From a virus, in the IMG/VR virus record IMGVR_UViG_3300024982_000001, positions 1 through 53,823 of that record: a stretch of 53,823 nt of DNA. The stretch is one strand, 5' to 3'. The translations under genes and the position numbers were made by a program. Below are positions 7,620 through 15,468 of this stretch, in pieces (positions within the stretch are counted from its first letter, which is position 1; every line of letters begins with the position of its first letter). Under the pieces are notes generated by a model. That model was not told the origin of the DNA and ran no database searches. It saw nothing but the letters and a program-made list of their open reading frames with translations.

Positions 7620-7662
7620 TTCATAACCCTGAGGTCGGGAGTTCAAATCTCCCTCTCGCTAC
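7620..7662 (+). other. attP core: 3' half of a CAU-anticodon tRNA gene
   Basis: The sequence reads as a tRNA from the anticodon loop onward: loop TTCATAA (7620-7626), stem strand CCCTG, variable AGGTC, T stem GGGAG/CTCCC around TTCAAAT (7637-7653), acceptor strand TCTCGCT and discriminator A (7661). No 5' half precedes it. Phages that integrate into tRNA genes carry this 3' part to restore the host gene. The likely attB is therefore a host tRNA gene with a CAU anticodon (elongator Met or Ile2). The adjacent integrase supports this. Confidence 0.85.
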
Positions 7663-7675
7663 AATAAAAAAAGAG

Positions 7676-7704
7676 CCTTAGCCCTTTCCCAACAAGGGTT
7701 AAGG
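7676..7704. terminator. Inverted repeat downstream of attP
   Basis: An 11-bp stem (7676-7686 with 7694-7704, one G-T pair) with a 7-base loop lies between the att core and the integrase. It may end the repressor operon or, after integration, transcription of the host tRNA. It lacks a clear T run. Confidence 0.45.
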
Positions 7705-7774
7705 AGTTCTTAAAACCACTTTCGATTCGTGTAGTTACATTTAAAACGACAAGGTAAACGTCAATGTAATTACG

Positions 7775-9031
7775 ATGAAAAAAACATTCAACAGCTGCAC
7801 TCGAACAGAATTATGGGCTTCTCCGCCTGACTGGGAAACAACCACTTCAAAAGCATCTTTAAAGAAAATTTGGTCCGTCCAATGTGACTTCTATGACCCT
7901 AGTTTCAAAAAAAAGTATCCAAGGGGATTTCCCTATCGTAAAAAGTTCAACAAACAAACAACTGTCGAAGGAAGGAGAGCTGTCATTAAGTTGATGCTGT
8001 CCGAAATTCAGAAACTACTTGACGATAAAGGTTACAATCCAATTACAAAGAAATTCATGGCTCCGGAAGTTAAACCGTTGACGGGATCGTTACATCAGAA
8101 ACTCAATTTTATTGAGGCGCTGCGGATAAACTATTTGACCTTGACATGTTCTCCTGGTGTTAAAAGAGAAATGAAGCGCATTATCCGAAAAGTTGAAACC
8201 TCAGCTGTCGAATTAAAGATTGAATTTACAATCTTTGAAATGCATAGTGGCCATGTTCGTGATTTATTGGATAACCTCAACTTAACGCCAAACGAATACA
8301 ACAAGTATCTAACTCATTTATCAATTATCCTTTCCGATTTGGTAGAAAAGCGCATGTTGTTTCACAATCCTATTCGAGATATCAAGAAGAAAAAGACAAC
8401 CAAAAAACTGCGGGAAACTCTCGAAATCTCGGAACTTCAACAAATATTTGATTACTTGAAAGTCAATCATTATTCGTTTTATAGATACGGAATGATTTTC
8501 TTTCATTCAGGATCCAGGAGCTCCGAACTTTTCAGACTGCAGGAGAAAGATGTAAATCTTGGAAAGCAGGAATACAAATTGACAATAAGAAAAGGCAGCT
8601 ACTATAAAGAAGTATTGAAGCCGATTTTGTTGAATGTCATTCCTTATTGGACCGAGATACTTGCTTTAAGCAATAATCCAACAGATTATTTGTTTACTCG
8701 TGGATTGGCGCCATCGGAAACACCAACACAACCATATCAAATTACAAAACGATGGAAGCGATTAATAAAAGACAAAATGTGCTTCAAGGATGGTGAGTTG
8801 ATTGAGATTAAAAGCCTGGAGAAAGGCGATAAGAATTTCGAGAGAATCACCGCCGATTTTTACAGCTTGAAACATTTATTCCTTGATGAATTAGATAAGT
8901 TTTCAAGTCTTGCTGGTACCATTGCCGGACATACTACTGATGTGACTGAAAGAGTTTATTTAATTGGTAGGGAAGGACGTAAGAATGAAGCTTTGAAGAA
9001 TATTCAAATCAATGTTCTAACCTCAGCATAA
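7775..9031 (+). CDS. int: Tyrosine-recombinase integrase
   Basis: A 418-residue site-specific recombinase. A core-binding region spans about residues 105-205 and the catalytic domain about 210-400. Visible active-site positions are R248 (SGSRSSEL), a beta-hairpin Lys in TIRKGSYYKE, H386 (AGHTT) and the nucleophile Y395 (ERVY). The usual HxxR box reads YSLK (Y363, K366), so both the His and the second Arg are replaced; I have the impression that YSxKH variants are common in integrases of Bacteroidota. It lies next to attP, as expected. Confidence 0.93.
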   Translation: MKKTFNSCTRTELWASPPDWETTTSKASLKKIWSVQCDFYDPSFKKKYPRGFPYRKKFNKQTTVEGRRAVIKLMLSEIQKLLDDKGYNPITKKFMAPEVKPLTGSLHQKLNFIEALRINYLTLTCSPGVKREMKRIIRKVETSAVELKIEFTIFEMHSGHVRDLLDNLNLTPNEYNKYLTHLSIILSDLVEKRMLFHNPIRDIKKKKTTKKLRETLEISELQQIFDYLKVNHYSFYRYGMIFFHSGSRSSELFRLQEKDVNLGKQEYKLTIRKGSYYKEVLKPILLNVIPYWTEILALSNNPTDYLFTRGLAPSETPTQPYQITKRWKRLIKDKMCFKDGELIEIKSLEKGDKNFERITADFYSLKHLFLDELDKFSSLAGTIAGHTTDVTERVYLIGREGRKNEALKNIQINVLTSA

Positions 9032-9039
9032 ATAGAAAA

Positions 9040-9065
9040 CCCTGCGCTATACCACAAGCGCAGGG
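9040..9065. terminator. Bidirectional terminator between integrase and the lysis unit
   Basis: A perfect 9-bp GC-rich stem CCCTGCGCT (9040-9048) / AGCGCAGGG (9057-9065). On the minus strand it is followed by TTTTCTATTT. It separates the convergent integrase and late lysis transcripts. Confidence 0.8.
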
Positions 9066-9110
9066 AATTCACTAATTAACTAACCAAATTAATTATCGTT
9101 TAAACATTAA

Positions 9111-9524
9111 TTATCCTCCACATGAACCTCCCCATGAGGTGGTTACCCAATAAACACATTCGCAAGAATGGTCTACAATCATATACGCTCCTACTGTTCC
9201 AGGTTCTACAATATTCATGTGATAAGTACGAATTCCATTAGTATATACTCCGTCACCGCACTCCCAATAGTTTAGCGTTACTGGCCTTTTCATTTGAGCG
9301 TCCTCGAAATATGACGGTGCCGACCAGTTGATTTTGGTTTTGGAATCGCTGTTGAAATAAACATAAAAGACGATTTCCCTATCGTTATTGGTAACGGGTA
9401 CCGCGAGTTCTGTTTCTTCTCTAAAAACATTTTCGCTTTGTGTTTTTTCATTAGTACAACTTACATTTACAAAAGAAGTTGCAATTGCTAATCCAAAGAT
9501 TAGACTTAAAAATGTTTTTTTCAT
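9111..9524 (-). CDS. Lipoprotein at the end of the lysis unit
   Basis: A 137-residue protein with a lipoprotein signal (hydrophobic to residue 19, then NVSC with Cys23). The mature part is rich in aromatic residues and ends in a Cys/Gly-rich segment (HSCECVYWVTTSWGGSCGG) that could form disulphides. It is the last gene of the late unit before the terminator. It may act in lysis as an outer-membrane-anchored protein or alter the cell surface. No family is recognised. Confidence 0.7.
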   Translation of the reverse strand: MKKTFLSLIFGLAIATSFVNVSCTNEKTQSENVFREETELAVPVTNNDREIVFYVYFNSDSKTKINWSAPSYFEDAQMKRPVTLNYWECGDGVYTNGIRTYHMNIVEPGTVGAYMIVDHSCECVYWVTTSWGGSCGG

Positions 9525-9571
9525 TATTGTTGAATTTTAATTTTGCCTACTCTTTAGCTTTTCGGCATCCG

Positions 9572-10309
9572 CTATTTTTTAATACTAAATATCGACTTAC
9601 TAACTCCTAAATAAATCCTAGTATCGGTATCAAAAGAAGTCTTTATCATTGTACTTTCTCCAATCTGAAAATCTAAATTTGCCTTTGCATTGAATTTATC
9701 AAATGATTTTCTCATGCCGGCTTCAAGTCCTCCCCATAATGCAAATGCAGTCTTTTTCTCTTTAGGTAGTGTAAATTCGTAATCAAGTTTTAATCTCTCT
9801 GGAGCACCTCTTGATATTCCACTTACTGTAGCATTCAAACTGAAGCCCAAAGTATCTTTTTTGAATATGTGTGAGAATTCTACAGACTTGCAATCACTGT
9901 ATAGCTTCTGAAAGTATTTGTCGTTTGTGGCTTGCGCTAAACTATCAAGTACATTATTCGCAACAATAAGGCTGTCATTTTCTGATTTGGTTAGATTGTA
10001 AAGCTTCCGGAATTTAGTCACTCCAGAACTATCGATAATAGTTTTAAAGCTATCATGAATAATTTGTAGTTCTGGCAATGGCCTTACTTCTGATGGCTTA
10101 ACTACTACAGCAGGAAATGAGCCTTTAGTAACTATAGGTTTGCTTGGTTTACTCAATAACCACCACACAAAGGAAGTTAATAGTATAGCCAATATTACTG
10201 CTAGTATAAGCGTTCTGTTGGCATCGGTTCTGTTAATTTCTGTTGTCATAGGTTTATTTTTTTCTAACCAATCGTCAATAATGTTGTTTTTTGGAAATTC
10301 CAAACTCAT
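9572..10309 (-). CDS. Membrane-anchored periplasmic protein of the lysis cassette
   Basis: A 245-residue protein with one transmembrane helix near the N-terminus (about residues 31-49, ending FVWWLLS), then a Pro-rich linker and a long periplasmic part. The C-terminal 100 residues alternate in a beta-strand-like pattern (FALWGGLEAGMRKSF, then TRIYLGVSKS). It starts 4 bases after the endolysin stop. A spanin-like or envelope role is possible from position and topology. An internal start at residue 21 (MTTEIN) is an alternative. Confidence 0.65.
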   Translation of the reverse strand: MSLEFPKNNIIDDWLEKNKPMTTEINRTDANRTLILAVILAILLTSFVWWLLSKPSKPIVTKGSFPAVVVKPSEVRPLPELQIIHDSFKTIIDSSGVTKFRKLYNLTKSENDSLIVANNVLDSLAQATNDKYFQKLYSDCKSVEFSHIFKKDTLGFSLNATVSGISRGAPERLKLDYEFTLPKEKKTAFALWGGLEAGMRKSFDKFNAKANLDFQIGESTMIKTSFDTDTRIYLGVSKSIFSIKK

Positions 10310-10313
10310 TTTT

Positions 10314-10835
10314 TTAATCCTCTTTATCTGAAATTAAGCCATCTCCATTCACTTTTATAACCCTTACGTTACTTGGTTGGGCAACGCTCCATTTCGTTCT
10401 TCTTGCTCCTAATAAACGAACTCTCGGAACTCTTTTGATGGATACTTCATCGCCTTGATTTCCTCCTAAAACATGATAGCATTTATCATCTTCACCAACG
10501 TAAATTCCAACGTGTCCGGAATTTGCTCCACGACTGAAAATCAAAATATCACCAAGCATGGCTTTTTCTTCTTCTGTTCCAAAGTTCAGCCAATTCCTTG
10601 CCCAAAGAGGATTTTTCACAGGCTCTTTACCTGCCATAAAACAAGCGTAAGCCACAAATAAACCACACCATGGAATTTCATCTGCAGTGTATGTATTTTT
10701 CAATCCCAATTTTTGAGCCCAAGCCAAAAGAGTAGGATTGCTTTCTTTTCCTAAAGTTTCTTTGATGCCTATAAGCTTATAGGCTTCTACTAATAATTTA
10801 GGAGCCGTTTCTGTTTTTAAATAATTGTAGTTCAT
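10314..10835 (-). CDS. Endolysin, CHAP/NlpC-like (TIGR02594-type)
   Basis: A 173-residue cysteine peptidase or amidase. C57 in IPWCGLFVAY is the nucleophile, H108 in SGHVGIYVG the general base, and VLGGNQGDEVSI follows as in TIGR02594 proteins. Such enzymes cut peptidoglycan stem peptides or amide bonds at host lysis. It has no signal peptide, so release to the periplasm would depend on a holin. Its start overlaps the upstream small secreted protein's stop by one base (TAATG). Confidence 0.88.
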   Translation of the reverse strand: MNYNYLKTETAPKLLVEAYKLIGIKETLGKESNPTLLAWAQKLGLKNTYTADEIPWCGLFVAYACFMAGKEPVKNPLWARNWLNFGTEEEKAMLGDILIFSRGANSGHVGIYVGEDDKCYHVLGGNQGDEVSIKRVPRVRLLGARRTKWSVAQPSNVRVIKVNGDGLISDKED

Positions 10836-11020
10836 TATTCGTCTTTATTAGTCAAAAGAATATTCACTTTTTTATCAAACTCATTCAGGTTGTGATTGTC
10901 CCGAAGTCTGTATTTATCCAATCTGTCTGATACTGGAATATGTTTGACTTTATATGCAACCTCTGGAGTTTTAAATGACAAACTCATTGCTAAAAACAAA
11001 ATTAAAATTGCGGTTTTCAT
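10835..11020 (-). CDS. Small secreted protein, possible outer spanin-like partner
   Basis: A 61-residue protein with a Sec-type signal (MKTAILILFLAMSLSF) and a short charged mature part. It overlaps the preceding coiled-coil membrane protein gene by 4 bases and the endolysin by 1. The nesting between an inner-spanin-like protein and the endolysin suggests the outer spanin position, but there is no lipobox Cys, so it would not be a classical o-spanin. Confidence 0.55.
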   Translation of the reverse strand: MKTAILILFLAMSLSFKTPEVAYKVKHIPVSDRLDKYRLRDNHNLNEFDKKVNILLTNKDE

Positions 11021-11319
11021 TGCTTTTCATTATTAATTATACTGTCTAATTTTGATACTCGGTCTTTGTAAAATTCATTACGAAAATTGTACATTTTGAT
11101 AAGTTCATTTTCTAATCTTTCAATCTTTTTATCCTTCCGGATATCCTGCTCAATCAATCGTTTTACTTCATTTTCGTGCTGTATATTCAACTGACTAAAA
11201 AACTGGTAACAAACCCAACCTAGGGTAAGAATTATGATAACGGTACCGCCGATTAAACGTTTTCTGTCGTCAAGGTTTATAAATCCAAAAAATAGCTTTG
11301 ATGATTGTGATTGTTGCAT
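11017..11319 (-). CDS. Membrane protein with periplasmic coiled coil, inner-spanin-like
   Basis: A 100-residue protein: one transmembrane helix (about residues 23-43) followed by a predicted coiled coil (about 47-95, with RLIEQDIRKDKKIERLENEL). This N-in, single-pass, coiled-coil layout matches i-spanins that bridge the membranes during lysis. It precedes a small secreted protein and the endolysin with overlaps. Family membership is inferred from topology and position. Confidence 0.6.
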   Translation of the reverse strand: MQQSQSSKLFFGFINLDDRKRLIGGTVIIILTLGWVCYQFFSQLNIQHENEVKRLIEQDIRKDKKIERLENELIKMYNFRNEFYKDRVSKLDSIINNEKQ

Positions 11320-11348
11320 TTAGATTTGAGTTTTGGCATTTATAAAAA

Positions 11349-11387
11349 GGGCGTGTACTTTAAAAAAAGGCGCAGTAGGTTACGCCC
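11349..11387 (-). terminator. Terminator after the holin-like gene, with a competing hairpin
   Basis: On the minus strand GGGCGT (11387-11382) can pair with ACGCCC (11354-11349), followed by five T. An inner alternative pairs GGCG (11386-11383) with CGCC (11372-11369), followed by seven T. The two structures share the same upstream strand and exclude each other. Partial termination between holin-like and spanin-like genes is possible. Confidence 0.45.
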
Positions 11388-11395
11388 GATTTTAT

Positions 11396-11788
11396 TTACT
11401 TCTTAATTCTTCCGTAACGAGGATCTTCTGGATTTAGCGCATTGATTAATATCGGCAACGCTGTTGCAATTGTGGTATTGATAATGTCTGCCCAATTAAG
11501 ACTTAATAAGGTAGTACCTTCTCCTAACCTGGCAATTATCAATCCTATCGCAATGGTCAATGCGTTTTTGGCAAAGCTCCCTAATACAGTTTGTCCCCAA
11601 ACATTTGAGCCTTGAACCCATTTCCATGCTGCTGGCAAAAATGCCCCAACTCCTGCGCCAATAACATCCCAAAGACGTAAGTCAGTAAACGGATGTCCAT
11701 GTGAGTATTGCAACAATGCAAATACTAAAATACCAGATACAAAGGCTTTTGCCCACGAACCTAAAACTTGTAAAAAAGTGCCTTTCAT
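11396..11788 (-). CDS. Putative holin
   Basis: A 130-residue very hydrophobic protein with about three to four membrane segments (around 12-26, 40-55, 66-88 and 100-118) and a short basic C-terminus (RYGRIKK). It lies upstream of spanin-like and endolysin genes in the lysis cassette. Topology and position support a holin; another membrane protein of the cassette (12650-13006) is the competing candidate. Confidence 0.6.
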   Translation of the reverse strand: MKGTFLQVLGSWAKAFVSGILVFALLQYSHGHPFTDLRLWDVIGAGVGAFLPAAWKWVQGSNVWGQTVLGSFAKNALTIAIGLIIARLGEGTTLLSLNWADIINTTIATALPILINALNPEDPRYGRIKK

Positions 11789-11817
11789 TTTTTCTATTTA
11801 TTTAAAGGGTTAAAAAT

Positions 11818-12633
11818 TTAATTTTGTGAGTATTGGAATATTCGATTTGATGGTAATACCGTTGGAGGATATGGCGAACCTGCATCATTAGCACTCCAAC
11901 TCACAGTACTTGAACTTAATTTCCCATTACTATTGTTTGGGTAGTTTGGATTAGGCTCAATTATATTTGCATTACTAAATTTAGGCACTCCTCTAGTTGT
12001 CCAATCATTATAAACAAAGATGTTGTTTATAAGTTCTGCTTTTCCTTGAATACCGACTTCTGGAGAAACAATATTAGACTGTCCTACGTTATTACCTGCA
12101 TAAATAAACTGTATCGTTTTGCCATCTAATTTTAAAACAATCTGACAAGTAGCCCTAGACAATGTGAACCCTGAAACAGCTATATCCTGATACTGTATAA
12201 CAAAATCCCCTGACGAATTTAAGCCATAGCGTATTTCAGGAGTTCCGTAATTTGAAGCTACCACATTTGCGCCAAATACACTTACTGTATAATCCCTAGA
12301 CCATGCCTCAAAAGTATTTGCAGTTGGTATTTTTACAGCAGCACTCATTACTTTACTCACGCCAAATGCAGCACTGTATCCATAACCAAACGTTATAAAA
12401 CCATTTGAATAAACCCTACATTTGGTGTAAACATTTCCACAAATAGTGAACGAGAATGGCAATGTGACCTCAACTGAACTATCTACATTAAGTTGAGTGC
12501 CTGTTTGAAATACTGTCCCGCCCGATATAGACGTATAGGTCGTTGGCAATAAAGCAAAAGAAAAGTCTTTTACTTTTTGTTGTCCAAACGCAATTTGTGC
12601 TAATAGCACACATAATAAAATTAGTTTTTTCAT
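11818..12633 (-). CDS. Secreted surface-type protein in the fibre region
   Basis: A 271-residue protein with a clear Sec signal (MKKLILLCVLLAQIAFGQQ, cleavage after FG or GQ). The mature part has the pattern TLPFSFTICGNVY...VYSNGFITFG, seen at the start of beta-sandwich domains in secreted proteins of Bacteroidota. It sits in the late unit between fibre-like and holin-like genes. A virion adhesin would not normally carry a Sec signal, so it may be exported or surface displayed before lysis. Confidence 0.7.
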   Translation of the reverse strand: MKKLILLCVLLAQIAFGQQKVKDFSFALLPTTYTSISGGTVFQTGTQLNVDSSVEVTLPFSFTICGNVYTKCRVYSNGFITFGYGYSAAFGVSKVMSAAVKIPTANTFEAWSRDYTVSVFGANVVASNYGTPEIRYGLNSSGDFVIQYQDIAVSGFTLSRATCQIVLKLDGKTIQFIYAGNNVGQSNIVSPEVGIQGKAELINNIFVYNDWTTRGVPKFSNANIIEPNPNYPNNSNGKLSSSTVSWSANDAGSPYPPTVLPSNRIFQYSQN

Positions 12634-12649
12634 TGTATTTAAAGTTTAG

Positions 12650-13006
12650 TTAATAAAAATGTATATAAGTTAGGATTGCGAGAATGCATCCTATAATTCC
12701 CAATACTGTAGCCACCCAAATATCAGGACGGGCATATTTTTTCCAAAAAGGTTCGGTATTGTTACCTGGTTTTATTTGTTTCACTTCAATTACATAGGCA
12801 ACCAAGTAAGAGCCAAATCCGCAAATAAATAATTGGAAAAAATATTGGCTGAAAACAAATCCTGCAAAATTAAAGACAGCATCACGCAAGCCCATAAAAT
12901 TGTAAACATTGCCTACGAATGTGAATGCGTATGTAAATACGATTGAAAGCATGTGCCATTTGCTACCACGCCATAATTCTTTGATATTAGCTTTTAAGTT
13001 TTTCAT
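12650..13006 (-). CDS. Membrane protein, holin candidate
   Basis: A 118-residue membrane protein with about three hydrophobic helices (around residues 17-38, 43-75 and 97-118) and positively charged termini and loops. It lies between the fibre gene and the secreted 271-residue protein in the late unit. It may be a second holin or antiholin. No specific family is recognised. Confidence 0.55.
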   Translation of the reverse strand: MKNLKANIKELWRGSKWHMLSIVFTYAFTFVGNVYNFMGLRDAVFNFAGFVFSQYFFQLFICGFGSYLVAYVIEVKQIKPGNNTEPFWKKYARPDIWVATVLGIIGCILAILTYIHFY

Positions 13007-13022
13007 TTTTATCTTTGTATTG

Positions 13023-15458
13023 TTAAAACTTAATCACGGTTTTCATAAAATCAATTCCGAAAATAGTTGCATTAGCATTATTGTTGACAGCTCCTTTAAT
13101 TGTAAAAAGTTGGTCAAGTGCAGGGATGTCCGTTGAAATAGTTCTAGTATCACTATAAGCTGTTCCTTTTCTATAAACCGTAAGTGTGCAACTGCTACTT
13201 GAAATTGGAGTTATTTTAATTTTATATACTTCGCCACTATCTACGTTTACAGGGAAATTGGAACCCAAATCAACGGTTGTAGCGGTGCCACTTGCATCAT
13301 TATAAATAACTTGTAAATTATTTGAACCAGATAATCTACATACACCAATAAGATTAGTAAGTGTGTTATATTCTATATTGCTTGTTAATGAGGAAACATC
13401 TGTAAATATTCCTATTATAAATCGTTGTCCCGATGTAGATGACCCTTCGGCTGTACCAAAAGATTGTTCAAAAGAAACTATTGAGCTTGGAATAAAAAGA
13501 CCAGTTGAAATCCTATAATTGTTGACATTACCGGCAGAAGAAGTTGTAAGCATTCCATATCTAGGAGTAGCTGTGTAAGCGTTGGTATTTGTCAAAGTTC
13601 TTGCAGTTCCCGTGCCTACACTTACTGCGGATTGATGCCCGATAACACTTATTGTATTACCTCCAGCAGCCCAAATCATTTCGTGATGGAAAGTATCGAA
13701 AAAGTTATTGGAATCTATTTGTAATTGTACATTACTTGTAATTCCTTTTGTATATGCCAATTCAGTAAGACTTGGATAAGTTGCTATATCGGCACTTTTT
13801 ACGTTGTTCGAAGCATCAATTATAGCAACCCTAGAAGCTGTTTCACTTGAAACAATTATAGCTGGTGTTGTAACCGTTCCTGTAAACGTAGGTCCAGCTA
13901 AATTTGCTTTTAAATCCAATCCTGTATTAACCGCCGTTGCACTTGGAGCAATAGTTGTACTTGCACTTAAACTGTTTTGCACTTTGGCATCAGCATAAGC
14001 TGTAGTAGCTATTTTAGTAGTGTTATCGTTGGCGCTTTGTGTTGGTGCGTTTGGCGTTCCTGTGAATGTTGGAGAAGCCAAATTTGCTTTCAACAAATCT
14101 GCTGTGTCAACGTATGCTGTTGATGCTGCTTTTGTGCTGTTGTCACTAGCCGATTGAGTTCCTACTACTGGATTAGATAAGGTCGGTGATGTTCCGAATA
14201 CTAAAACACCTGTTCCTGTTTCATTGCTAATAGTCGATGCTAATTGAGCAGATGTTGTTGAAGCATTATTTTGGTCTATTCTATTGGCTACTTTTCCAAG
14301 TAATGCCTCAAATGTTGAACTTATATCAATAGCAGGTGTTGTTCCCCCAGTCGATGTAATTCGATTTGTAGTACCTAAAACATCTGTTACCGTCCCAAAT
14401 CCTGATAAGTCTGATAATAAGGCAACCGTTCCATCGTTATCGGGTAATTCCCATTTCCTATCTGCTGTTATATTTTTATAAGACAATCTCGCTTGAAAAA
14501 CATCTGGATAAACATATTTTGAAAAAACTGTTTGAAAATCATCATCTGCTATTGTACTATTTCCAAATAGATTTACATAACTATGAGTATTTAGATTTCC
14601 AGCAGCACTTCCAAAAGCATTAACATCACTTCCAGTATTTGTAAATGCCGATGTATTTCCAAAAGCATTAACATTAATTCCTGTGTTGTAACTACCAGCA
14701 TTAGAACCAAAAGCATTTAAACTTTCTCCGCTATTATTAGTTGCTGCTGACGAACCAAAAGCATTTACCTCATTTCCAGAATCAGATGTTCCTGCACCAG
14801 AACCTTGATGATTTCTGCCGTTTGATAAATTATTATTATTATCTAATACTTGTTGTAAGGTTGGAACTCCACTCAATGCTAATTCCCAAACAGCACTTCC
14901 TGTTGTTGCATCTGTACATTTGTAAACATCTCCAGTAACTAAATTTTTATATGTGGAGCCAACTGCCCATCCTGCAACATCATCATAAGAAGCATCGGGG
15001 ACAACATCATCCATTGTTTCTGCATAGACATTAGTTCCGCCAACAGGACGAAGATACCTTACTCCATTCTCCCATTGGTCTTCTTTATCGGCTACACAAA
15101 CTCTTGAAATACCACCGCCAAAACCATTGTTTACAGTGCCTTTTTTGAGTTTAGCTCCGTTGTCTAGAACTATAGCATCGCCATTTGAAATAATTATATT
15201 TTCACCGTCGGTTTCGTTACCATTCGCTAAAGTTTGTGTTAGTGTTTGAGAACTTCCCCCACCTACAGCATCAACAATAGCTGTAACAAAATCTGACCAA
15301 GCTATCTTACTGGTAATACCGGTAGTGGTATTTCTAACCATAACGTCAGGAGTTCCAGTTGCAGTTGGTACATTAACAATCTTTTGTGGTCCAGAAACCG
15401 TTTGCGCTTTTCCTATAAATGCTACTAATAAAACTAAAAGGCTAAATAATTTTTTCAT
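13023..15458 (-). CDS. Tail-fibre or adhesin protein with Sec signal and YadA-like repeats
   Basis: An 811-residue protein. Residues 1-18 are a typical Sec signal (MKKLFSLLVLLVAFIGKAQT). Around residues 225-310 several VNAFGSxA repeats of about 15-17 residues resemble the left-handed beta-roll of YadA heads. The middle has repeats typical of phage fibres (PTFTGTP, QSANDNTTKIATTAY). The C-terminal 200 residues look like a beta-rich receptor-binding domain. It follows the baseplate-like gene at 15469 in the second late unit. The Sec signal is odd for a virion fibre. Confidence 0.75.
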   Translation of the reverse strand: MKKLFSLLVLLVAFIGKAQTVSGPQKIVNVPTATGTPDVMVRNTTTGITSKIAWSDFVTAIVDAVGGGSSQTLTQTLANGNETDGENIIISNGDAIVLDNGAKLKKGTVNNGFGGGISRVCVADKEDQWENGVRYLRPVGGTNVYAETMDDVVPDASYDDVAGWAVGSTYKNLVTGDVYKCTDATTGSAVWELALSGVPTLQQVLDNNNNLSNGRNHQGSGAGTSDSGNEVNAFGSSAATNNSGESLNAFGSNAGSYNTGINVNAFGNTSAFTNTGSDVNAFGSAAGNLNTHSYVNLFGNSTIADDDFQTVFSKYVYPDVFQARLSYKNITADRKWELPDNDGTVALLSDLSGFGTVTDVLGTTNRITSTGGTTPAIDISSTFEALLGKVANRIDQNNASTTSAQLASTISNETGTGVLVFGTSPTLSNPVVGTQSASDNSTKAASTAYVDTADLLKANLASPTFTGTPNAPTQSANDNTTKIATTAYADAKVQNSLSASTTIAPSATAVNTGLDLKANLAGPTFTGTVTTPAIIVSSETASRVAIIDASNNVKSADIATYPSLTELAYTKGITSNVQLQIDSNNFFDTFHHEMIWAAGGNTISVIGHQSAVSVGTGTARTLTNTNAYTATPRYGMLTTSSAGNVNNYRISTGLFIPSSIVSFEQSFGTAEGSSTSGQRFIIGIFTDVSSLTSNIEYNTLTNLIGVCRLSGSNNLQVIYNDASGTATTVDLGSNFPVNVDSGEVYKIKITPISSSSCTLTVYRKGTAYSDTRTISTDIPALDQLFTIKGAVNNNANATIFGIDFMKTVIKF

Positions 15459-15468
15459 CTCTCTTTTT

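Larger units (their letters stand above)
7585..7773. repeat. Three TGTARTTAC repeats flanking the att core (candidate integrase arm sites)
   Basis: TGTAATTAC occurs at 7585-7593 and 7765-7773 and TGTAGTTAC at 7730-7738. One copy lies left and two lie right of the tRNA-like att core, which is the usual layout of arm-type integrase binding sites. The last copy ends one base before the integrase ATG, so integrase binding could also repress its own gene. Confidence 0.6.

Noticed and set aside
7620-7662. A functional tRNA gene
   Set aside because: Only the 3' half is present; the sequence upstream does not supply the acceptor, D arm or anticodon 5' strand. It is an attachment-site fragment.
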